NCBI GenBank assembly: GCA_964575225.1
Contig: CAZNQW010000200.1
Span: 1-7,205 of the forward strand
Source of the DNA: CAZNQW01 sp964575225
GTDB taxonomy: Bacteria > Chloroflexota > Anaerolineae > JAAYZQ01
Direction of reading: 5' to 3'
Length of the DNA: 7,205 nt
This document shows positions 1-6,500 of the stretch, in pieces. Under the pieces are notes generated by a model. The model had not been told where the DNA came from. It ran no database searches and saw only the letters and a list, made by a program, of their open reading frames with translations. The position numbers and the translations under genes are program-made. Every line of letters begins with the position of its first letter. Position 1 is the stretch's first letter.

Positions 1-77
1 TACTTGACGTTGGTACGCACCAGGAAGCCATTCAGCTCAAAGAAGTGACGGACTAGTGTCTCGTTGATGTCAGGCAT
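1..77 (-). CDS. N-terminus of an unknown protein, cut by the window edge
   Basis: This is the first 25 complete codons of a minus-strand gene that continues beyond the left edge. The protein begins MPDINETLVRHFFELNGF and goes on with LVRTNVK. The ATG at 77-75 is well supported: an AGGAG motif at 88-84 lies 6 bases upstream. The frame is open to the edge, and the residue pattern (a helix of acidic and aromatic residues, then a strand-like FLVRTNVK) looks like real protein. The N-terminus of some restriction-endonuclease-like proteins in defence islands has a similar flavour, but no catalytic residue falls within the window, so no function is assigned. It starts 52 bases after the stop of the Lon/BrxL-like remnant, in the same orientation. 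It may therefore be the next gene of the same former operon, and unlike its neighbours it shows no damage in the visible part. Confidence 0.65.
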   Translation of the reverse strand, partial: MPDINETLVRHFFELNGFLVRTNVK

Positions 78-83
78 GCCCCT

Positions 84-88
84 CTCCT
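84..88 (-). promoter_or_regulatory. Shine-Dalgarno site of the left-edge gene
   Basis: AGGAG on the minus strand lies 6 bases before the ATG at 77-75. This canonical site and spacing decide the start of the gene that runs off the left edge. Confidence 0.65.
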
Positions 89-129
89 TCAAAGCCCCCA
101 ACGCTCCACTGCCAGTGTGGTTAGCGTTT

Positions 130-282
130 CTAATCCACCCCCATGGCCCGGAATGCCGCATTCACCGGGTCGGAGAAAAAGATGATCTGCAGCTTGTCCA
201 ACACATGGCTGGGGATGTCGGCAAAGTCGCGCTTGTTCTCCGAGGGGATGAGCACCCGCTTGGCGCCATTGTCCATACACAG
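130..282 (-). pseudogene. brxL: C-terminal remnant of a Lon-like protease (BrxL-like)
   Basis: The minus frame ending at the TAG in 132-130 encodes MDNGAKRVLIPSENKRDF, then ADIPSHVLDKLQIIFFSDPV, then NAAFRAMGVD. GAKRVLIP-x-ENKRD-(x)n-IP is the signature of the last part of the Lon proteolytic domain, just after the catalytic lysine region. The ending, with F-S-D-P-x-N-A-A-F-x-A-M-G, matches my memory of BrxL, the Lon-like protein of BREX phage defence, better than that of housekeeping Lon. Only about 50 of several hundred expected codons remain: the AAA+ part and the Ser-Lys catalytic dyad are gone. Upstream the frame closes at a TGA in 312-310, and no ribosome binding site precedes the internal ATG at 276. 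It is therefore a remnant and not a small gene. The Lon-family call is strong; the BrxL assignment is an inference. Confidence 0.78.
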
Positions 283-329
283 GCTGCACCTGCCAGGTAA
301 ACTCCCCCTTCAGTAGGGCCTTCAGTTTT

Positions 330-512
330 CTAGTTTGCCTTGACTTCCTCCGTAAACCAATCCAGAGTTTCAAGGAATTTTCCCAACACCTGTGGCTTGG
401 CCAAGATGGACAGAGGAATGCTGGGCCGCCGAGCGATCGAATCGTCAGGCAGGTCGATCCCGGGTATCTCGTTCAGTCGGCGTAGCAGCTCGCGACGTTT
501 GCCCTCGTCATT
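330..512 (-). pseudogene. C-terminal fragment of an unknown protein
   Basis: This 60-codon tail ends at the TAG in 332-330. Its sequence begins NDEGKRRELLRRLNEIPGID, continues with the motif IARRPSIPLSILAKP, and finishes with a hydrophobic and acidic helix, FLETLDWFTEEVKAN. The composition is clearly that of a real, well-folded protein end. It has no start codon or ribosome binding site of its own. It meets the upstream UDG-like fragment out of frame near 512, where that fragment reaches its stop (510-508). The RRPSIPLS and LDWFxEEV pattern resembles C-terminal tails of nuclease- or endonuclease-associated proteins I have seen, but I cannot name the family. It is either the missing end of the UDG-like gene after a deletion, or the end of a different gene fused to it. 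Confidence 0.6.
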
Positions 513-651
513 GATCGGTGGCAGGATTGAACCCGACGATAAAGATCTGGGAGTCGAGCGGCGAGCCTTCGCACACAAAAGGCCGCACATGCTCGTCCAT
601 GCTCGTGGCTTCTCGAAGCTTGGCGTCGAACACCTCAAGCATGGTTACCAT
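508..651 (-). pseudogene. N-terminal fragment of a uracil-DNA-glycosylase-like protein
   Basis: The frame starts with ATG at 651-649, 7 bases after a perfect AGGAGGG site, and encodes 47 residues before a TGA at 510-508. The tail VRPFVCEGSPLDS followed by FIVGFNPAT matches the start of uracil-DNA-glycosylase-like folds, in which a strand ends in VGxNP, the loop that activates water and binds the base. The rest of the fold, including the C-terminal His-Ser motif region, is missing. Immediately after NPAT the reading continues sensibly only in another frame (see the fragment at 512-330), so a deletion, frameshift or both has occurred. Because start and ribosome binding site are intact, a 47-residue peptide could still be made, but it could not fold as a glycosylase. 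The UDG-like call rests on one motif and general memory of such proteins in defence islands. Confidence 0.6.
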
Positions 652-655
652 GCTC

Positions 656-762
656 TTACCCTCCTGGCAGCCCCAGAATGGCCCGCAGTTCTTAGTCCTC
701 CTCACAGCTGGGAATTCCTCAATGAGTGTCCCGCCGACTTGATTCCAGTACCGGCGCGTCAT
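656..762 (-). pseudogene. Internally deleted unknown gene (first and last codons kept)
   Basis: The ATG at 762-760 opens MTRRYWNQVGGTLIEEFPAV and then RRT. At about 694-691 the sense shifts to a different frame, reading ELRAILGLPGG and a TAA at 658-656. Read this way, the gene's stop lies directly after the Shine-Dalgarno site of the following UDG-like gene and 4 bases before its ATG, a typical operon junction. That supports the idea that the short second piece is the genuine end of this gene, with several hundred bases lost between. In the original frame the sequence runs on into the UDG-like fragment, giving an 84-residue fused frame down to 508. A weak ribosome binding site precedes the ATG. 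I do not recognise the family; no domain is visible. It starts 56 bases after drmC. Confidence 0.5.
659..665 (-). promoter_or_regulatory. Shine-Dalgarno site of the UDG-like fragment
   Basis: AGGAGGG lies 7 bases before the ATG at 651-649. It is preserved although the gene behind it is broken. It abuts the TAA (658-656) of the gene piece upstream, as at a close operon junction. Confidence 0.65.
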
Positions 763-818
763 GGGTGTTTCCCGTTTGCTCAAGGAGTCACCCTCCGTCT
801 CTGTGTTTCTGCCCCGCG
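763..818. other. Short spacer after drmC
   Basis: This stretch lies between the drmC stop and the next, broken gene. I see no stem-loop with a T run here, so there is no evidence that transcription ends after drmC. The drmC message probably continues into the fragment region. Confidence 0.4.
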
Positions 819-1652
819 CTAGCCTCCGCACGTCATGTGACCACCGGCATCTTGATCCAATTCAAAGACTCCCTGCTCGATCAGCCGAACAAGGTGCGCC
901 TCGACCTTCCCGGGCAAGGATCCCCCATGCACCAGCAGTCCCATCTCCATGTTCAGGGTCATGGCATATTCGGTGAGATTGGCGCTGGACACCAGCATGG
1001 CTTTCCCATCGGCCAGGGCTACCTTGGCATGCAGCGATCCGTGCCGGCCATCGGCCGATCTCGGGCGTTTCTCCAATGGCCAGACATAGATGCGGGCGTG
1101 CTCGACAACGCCCTGGCCCAAAGCTCCGATGGTGTCAAAGGCGATCCGCCCCTCGCTGGCGTCTGGAGTCTCCAGGTAAATGGCAATCGATACCCCTCGT
1201 TGAGCTGCCTGGACCAATGCTTGCGCGATGACCTGCATTTTGTAGACGGCAAAGCTCACGATGTGCAGCGTCTTCTGTGCTTCGTTGATCAATTGGAGGA
1301 GCGCTTGGTCGGTGCGGCGCAGAGGAATGACTTGGCTGTCTGGCCCCGTCCAGACCAACTCGATCCGCTGTTGAGAGCGCTGCGCTTCTTGGGCCCGGCA
1401 GGCGGCCAACAGACCCAAGGACACACTGTCTGCTCGAATATCTGGAGCTTGAGATTCCCAGACGTGGAGGAATGCCTCCAAACGTTTCCGCGCACCAAGT
1501 GGGGCAACGGCCTGGAGAGCCTGCAACCGCAAACCATGCCAGGTCGACGTGTCTGCTTGGCCGAGCATATCGGCAAGCGCCGCCACGGTTTCGGATGGCA
1601 GGTCGGCAACCAGCTGCTGGATCGCCTGGGCCAGGGGTTCTTGTGCTCTCAT
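819..1652 (-). CDS. drmC: DISARM protein DrmC, phospholipase D-like nuclease
   Basis: The protein has 277 residues, normal for DrmC. Residues 1-90 are mainly helical with no motif I can name. Residues from about 95 to 260 form a phospholipase D-like domain. The HKD signature HAKVALAD is at 208-215 (H208, K210, D215), followed by the expected SSANLTEYAM (222-231) and an acidic residue, E236. Only one HKD motif is visible, so an active enzyme would need to dimerise, as single-motif PLD nucleases do. In DISARM, DrmC is the PLD-family component and the presumed DNA-cutting partner, but it is reported to be dispensable in some settings. The ATG at 1652 is preceded by AGGG (1662-1659), which overlaps the drmB stop, and the gap to drmB is 8 bases. 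It is the last intact gene of the operon. No signal peptide or membrane segment is seen, so it should act in the cytoplasm. Confidence 0.9.
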   Translation of the reverse strand: MRAQEPLAQAIQQLVADLPSETVAALADMLGQADTSTWHGLRLQALQAVAPLGARKRLEAFLHVWESQAPDIRADSVSLGLLAACRAQEAQRSQQRIELVWTGPDSQVIPLRRTDQALLQLINEAQKTLHIVSFAVYKMQVIAQALVQAAQRGVSIAIYLETPDASEGRIAFDTIGALGQGVVEHARIYVWPLEKRPRSADGRHGSLHAKVALADGKAMLVSSANLTEYAMTLNMEMGLLVHGGSLPGKVEAHLVRLIEQGVFELDQDAGGHMTCGG

Positions 1653-1660
1653 GAATTGCC

Positions 1661-3520
1661 CTATTCAAAGAACGCGAGATCGTCGCGCTCTACCGTCTTG
1701 ACCAGGACCGAACGGTCCAAGTACTTGTTGCCACGCTCGCAAGAAGTCTCGGGCGAAAAAAGGCAAGCGTGACAGGCGGCTGCGTGCAAGGTCCGGCCTG
1801 TACGGCTGGGCGGATGTTCGGCGCACAGAGGATCGCCTGCACAAAGGTGGGCTGCTTCCAAGGCTTGGCTGATGTGCCGCCCCAGGTTTTTGGGCTCACC
1901 CAAGCTCACCAGTCCACCGAGTGTACCCTCGCTATCCGGTGCCGAGGTGTAGATGAGTACTCCGGCCATCGGCCCGCCTGGCCTTTCTGCCGGGCGGGCG
2001 TAGATTCGCTCTCGGATGCTTGCCACCGAGTACCCACACTCCAACGTGAGCTGTCGCATCAGAGCGTGGGCAAAAGAGTGCAACAGAACATAGCGCATCC
2101 CGGGAAAGCCTTCTTCAGGGGGCTGGATGTACCGGGAGCTGCGCCATTTCTTGTGGGATTCGAGAAACTCATCGGCACGGCTCCGTACGGAAGGCCGTTT
2201 GAGCCATTCCAGAATCTTGGCCTCATTGAATTGGATAAAGATCCCCTCCCCGCGCACCTCGGCAGCCGGCACCCATTTGGGGGGCTGCCTTGAGATCGGA
2301 GCCGGGGTGATTTGGACGTTCAGATCCGGGTCGGTGAGTTCGCCCACGGAATCCAGCCGGGCAAAGCCGACAATGGCCCGCACTTCGCGCAGCCGTTCGA
2401 CAAGCATCACCTGGTCGATAACGGGCGCATATCGGCTGGGCGGAGCCAGCGGGCGCAGGCGAAAGTCCTCTCCATTGAGCTGGGCATCGTACTGGGTGAA
2501 TACCCGCCACTCGGGTTCCTTGAGGTCAGGTTCCTCACTGGGTGGCGGGATCTCGCCCGCGTCCTGTTGACGACGCGTCTTGATGGCCTGCCAGATCTCC
2601 TCGTCATCGTAGTCACTCAACTCCCCCAACTCTCCCCTGTTGCGAAGGTAGCCGATAATCACCGGATCGGTGACACTCTGCAGGTTTGCCCATTGCTCGT
2701 CCACCAACTGCGCCAGCCTCCCGCTTTCCACAGGGATGGCCACGGTGCTGTACAGGACCGGGAACCAGGTGTTGGATGCACCCAGGATAATGGTCCGCAT
2801 ATGAAGATCGCACCCATCCGGGTCATAGTCACGCAATTGTGGACGCCGGCCACGGCACCGGGGCATTTTTGGCCGGTTCTCCCGGCCAAAGGCCTCCGAA
2901 AGGCGTCGCTTCGCGCCACAGGAATCGCACCGTACCTCCAGGTCGCGAGCTTCTCCGGTTGCGCCGTATTCGAACAGCCGTAGCAATGGCTGTTCGCACG
3001 GACTTCCCTGGTGGACAAAGTCAACCCAGGGAAAGTCATCGAGATGGCCGTTTTCACAGGCGACCAGGAAACGTGCGGGAAACACCTCCGGATGCTTCCC
3101 CTTATTACAGTTTTCATGCCGGTAGGCGACGCGATCGGGATGGTAGGGATCCTCTTTCAGTTGGAAAAGGCCCGAACTGAGGGGGGCCAGCAGGCGGCAC
3201 AGGGGGCAGACCATCCAGCGCGGAAAAGTCGCTACGGGCACGCCCACCTGGGCAGTGCTGTCAAAAGGGTCTGGTGGTAAGCCGGTTTCGGGAACCACAG
3301 GCGGGGACAACAGCTTCCGAACTTCGGGAAGCTGGTAGCGGACAGCCATCAGCAGGCGATCCTCGACGATGGGCTTGGCATACTCTGGGCTTGTGTTCCA
3401 GTCTTCCAGCCCGGTGACAATCACGCTGAATTTGGGCAGATCGATAATGGCGCCCACGCCATACGTATACATCAGTTGGCTAGGCCGGATGTCGCCCACA
3501 TGGGTCGGATGGTTGGTCAT
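1661..3520 (-). CDS. drmB: DISARM protein DrmB (DUF1998/MZB domain)
   Basis: This intact 619-residue protein has the usual size and layout of DrmB. The N-terminus (VGDIRPSQLMYTYGVGAIID, 8-27) is typical of the family. The first half holds several possible zinc ligands: CPLC at 105-108, C138, ACENGHLDDFPW with C155, CDSC at 198-201, and C222. The last third is a DUF1998 (MZB, MrfA zinc-binding) domain: RYVLLHSFAHALMRQL (476-491), then GVLIYTSAPDSEGTLGGLV (520-538), and a terminal cysteine set C560, C566, C583, C586 and C594. DrmB pairs with the DrmA helicase. The published DrmAB complex binds DNA with a 5' single-stranded end and unwinds or translocates on it during phage entry. The ATG overlaps the drmA stop as ATGA, and a perfect AGGAGG (3533-3528) sits 7 bases before it, so translation should be coupled and made in proportion to DrmA. 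A 9-bp hairpin lies within the coding sequence at 2971-2996. Confidence 0.95.
   Translation of the reverse strand: MTNHPTHVGDIRPSQLMYTYGVGAIIDLPKFSVIVTGLEDWNTSPEYAKPIVEDRLLMAVRYQLPEVRKLLSPPVVPETGLPPDPFDSTAQVGVPVATFPRWMVCPLCRLLAPLSSGLFQLKEDPYHPDRVAYRHENCNKGKHPEVFPARFLVACENGHLDDFPWVDFVHQGSPCEQPLLRLFEYGATGEARDLEVRCDSCGAKRRLSEAFGRENRPKMPRCRGRRPQLRDYDPDGCDLHMRTIILGASNTWFPVLYSTVAIPVESGRLAQLVDEQWANLQSVTDPVIIGYLRNRGELGELSDYDDEEIWQAIKTRRQQDAGEIPPPSEEPDLKEPEWRVFTQYDAQLNGEDFRLRPLAPPSRYAPVIDQVMLVERLREVRAIVGFARLDSVGELTDPDLNVQITPAPISRQPPKWVPAAEVRGEGIFIQFNEAKILEWLKRPSVRSRADEFLESHKKWRSSRYIQPPEEGFPGMRYVLLHSFAHALMRQLTLECGYSVASIRERIYARPAERPGGPMAGVLIYTSAPDSEGTLGGLVSLGEPKNLGRHISQALEAAHLCAGDPLCAEHPPSRTGRTLHAAACHACLFSPETSCERGNKYLDRSVLVKTVERDDLAFFE
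2971..2996. repeat. Perfect 9-bp inverted repeat inside drmB
   Basis: CGAACAGCC at 2971-2979 and GGCTGTTCG at 2988-2996 are perfect reverse complements separated by 8 bases. The repeat encodes part of residues EQPLLRLFEYG of DrmB. It would form a stable stem in the mRNA, but there is no T run after it, so it is not a standard terminator. It may be chance or an mRNA structure. Confidence 0.6.
3517..3520 (-). promoter_or_regulatory. ATGA stop-start overlap of drmA and drmB
   Basis: The TGA of drmA (3519-3517) and the ATG of drmB (3520-3518) share bases in the sequence ATGA. Such overlaps usually mean translational coupling by re-initiating ribosomes. This fits two proteins that form one complex. 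Confidence 0.85.
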
Positions 3521-6500
3521 GGCATAGCCTCCTGTGGTTCATCCATGGACTGGCCTGTTTCGCGGTCCAGGCCATAGTCTCGCAGGATGAGGGCTACATT
3601 GGGTTCCACGTCACGCAGCGAGTTGAGGCAGGTGAACGGCTCCCAGTCCTCTTCTGTTGGCTTTTTGAGAAGACCGCGGGTTCGGCCATCTCGACGGGCC
3701 GTGTACCCGAGGATGGCGCCACCCGTTGCACCGTGTGCTTGTTGCAGCCATTGGTCCAGGCGGGCTTCGAGGATCTCGCGTACCTGGTCGCGGGTCTCGT
3801 TACTGGAGGTCACGAGGCTGGCCCGACGGCTGATCTCTTCCAGGGCAACGTCCACGAAGGGATGCTGCCGAGTCAGTTGCCCGGCTCTGTCGTTGGCATT
3901 CAAGTCCTCGCCCATGAGCCGCAGGTACGACACCAGCACGGCGGTCAGACCCCGGTCCAAGGCGCGGGGCGAAAAAGGTGTGACCGACAGAGCCTCTACC
4001 TGTTGGTAGAAGGTGGCGTGATAGTGCTCAAAGCGCTCATAGTGGCTCAGGTCCCGGGGGCGCGCCCAGTTGTAGACTGTGCAGACCAGGCCGGGGAATC
4101 CGCGGCCGACGCGGCTGGTGGCCTGGATGTATTCGGCCGTGGCCTTGGGCTGACCGGCGACGACCATGAGCCCCAGGCGCCCCACGTCAACGCCGACCGA
4201 GATCATGTTGGTAGCCAGCACCACATCCAGCGGCCAACTGCGTTTCGCATCTCGTTTCTCGCCGTTTTCTGCAGCTTGCTTCTGGGGTTCAAAGACGGCC
4301 TCTAGCCGGTCCAAGATCTTGGGGATATCGGCGGCGGACTTGCGCGAGGTTAGCTCCTCCACTCCCCCGGTGCTGATCTGGCGCCGGCTCAGGCCCCGCT
4401 CGTCCATCCTGTGCAATCGGGCGCGCACCGCGTCGTCGACTACGCGCCGCATGCCACCCAACTCGCGCATCGCGTTAAAGTAGCCCACGAGCGTCATCCA
4501 TGGATCGGCGGCTGCGCCGTATTTGTCGAAAAGCACCTGGGCGGCAGCCATGCAGGCCACGTAGGTGCGGATGAGGACGGTCTTTAGTCGGGTGCCTGGG
4601 GCGCAGATGCCGAGATAGCAGCGCCCAGGCGACTCGTTGCTGGAGGATTGCCGGCGCGAGAAAAAGTTGTCACCGGCGTCGAGGGCCGCCGGGGGAAAGA
4701 TCCGAACATGGCGCAAGAATAGACCGTGGACCTGGCTTTGAGCCCGGCGAATGGTCGCTGTGGAGGCGATCACCTTGGGGCGTACGGTTGTGCCATCCAC
4801 ATCCCAGGAAGACAAATAGTCCACTGCCGTCTCGTACAGCCCCACGAGGGTGCCCAGTGGCCCGCTGATGAGGTGCAATTCGTCTTGAATGATCAAGTCG
4901 GGTGGGCGCAGCGGCCGGACCGGTTGGGTTCTGACGGCAGGGTGGGGTCCTTGTTTCTGATGACTGTCTTTGTCCTCCAGGTCGGGCGAGCGGTACCCAT
5001 GGCGGGGACAGTAGCCGTTGACGCGGCCAAAGAGCATCTGCGTTTCGCCTTTCCAGGGCATCTGGGCGAACTTGTCCACGGTGGCGATGAGCAGTGTGGG
5101 CAGGCGGCGGTAGATCTCTTCATCCACGACGACGGCGGGGATCCCCTCGTCAGGGGACTGTCGGAAACTAAAGGGGCAGCGGCCGAGCTTGTCGCTGCAG
5201 TACTGAAACGTGCGGCCGCGTCCGCTGCTGACCAGCTCCACACGGATGTTCCTTCCGGGGGCGATAGGCTGCCCGCACCAGGGGCAGTGGGTAAGCTGGC
5301 AAGGAGTGCCCCCACCGCCCCAGCCCATGCCGTGGTTATGCTTGATTGCCTCGGCCGAGTCCTTGGTCCAGTTTGGCGTGCTCTTTTGCCCCACCCACAG
5401 ACCGATGCGAAAGGGCTCCGGCCCCCATTGAGCCGGGTCCTCGCGCCGGATGACCTCACAGGCGCAAATGAGGGTAGCCGCCCGCTGGAATTGCTGCAGC
5501 GTCAGCAGGCGCAGGGTGTAGCGCATGAGCACGGTGACCCCGGCATGGCCCGAACGCCCACCCATCTCCCCCTGCAGACGGCGAATGCCCATGGTAAAGG
5601 CCGCCACGCCCAGGTAGGCTTCGGTCTTGCCGCCGCCGGTTGGAAACCAGAGCAAGTCGGCCAGGGCCTGGGTGGGATGGCTCCGGTCGGGGTGTGTCGG
5701 ATCGACGAGGCCGGGCAGGTTCAGCAGCAGGAAGGCCAGTTGGAAGGGGTACCATCTCCGGTTCTCGGGCAGATCGATGGCGTCCAGGTCCGGCTCCTTG
5801 TCCTGGCGGACCCGCCGAGCATAGATGGACCGAATGCGTTGCAGGTGCATCGCGCGGTTGGCAAAGCGAAAGGCTGCGGCCGCCATGGGATCCCGATCCA
5901 GCAGATCGATGCCGGCTCGGATGCGGTCCAGGGCGACGCGGCAGTTGGCCAGTGCTGCTTCCGCGTCGGGCCTGTAGCCGGACAGGCTCGAGGAAGCCCC
6001 TGTGACCGTGGCATCCTGCTCGGCGATCCAGTCACGATACGCCTCAGTGAGAGGGCCCAATGCCGCCGAAAACCGTCCCCCCTCCAACTCGGAAAGCGTC
6101 TTCATGTCGAGCACGGCCTCGCCCAGCCTGGGGAAATCCTTAGCGGTGGGCGGCTCCATGCGCTCGACTTCGTAGGAGGGCATCACCTCGGTGCGAACCT
6201 CGATGGCCCGGTTCGGGGCGCCCTCGGCCTTGACGGCGTGAACGGCCACGCCGTGGCCCGCGGCAAACTCGATCTCGTTCCGGTAGAGCATTTGCATGGC
6301 CCGGTCCTCGGGTTCGTCGTTTCCGAGTTCGGGAAGGCGGCGCTTGATAAAGATGGGCGCGGCATCGGGCGCCCGCACGATCAGCTCGGGCTGAAAGATC
6401 CAGGCCTCGTCCTTGCGGGTGGGCGGCTCTTCCTGAGCGTTGACCAGAAAGAGGGTCACGGTCCAGGCGTCCTCCCGGCGGCGGCACAAGCCCCGGACGT

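Noticed and set aside
89..373. Minus-strand open frame of 94 codons covering the Lon-like remnant
   Set aside because: It is in a different frame from the Lon-like segment, and its translation over that segment is not protein-like. The conserved GAKRVLIP reading is the real one.
340..822. Plus-strand open frame of 160 codons across the fragment region
   Set aside because: The minus strand carries recognisable fragments (VGFNPAT, RRPSIPLS) with a perfect Shine-Dalgarno site. The plus translation is serine- and arginine-rich, like a shadow frame.
726..1772. Plus-strand open frame of 348 codons opposite drmC
   Set aside because: It lies opposite drmC and the end of drmB, with no domain and no good ribosome binding site. 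DrmC on the minus strand has a clear HKD motif.
1972..1999. GC-rich inverted repeat (GCCCGCC and GGCGGGC) as a terminator
   Set aside because: It lies within the drmB coding sequence, has a 14-base loop and is not followed by a T run.
3551..3574. Inverted repeat TGGCCTG and CAGGCCA as an operon terminator at the drmA end
   Set aside because: It is inside drmA codons just before a coupled gene, with no T run. Termination there would contradict the ATGA overlap.
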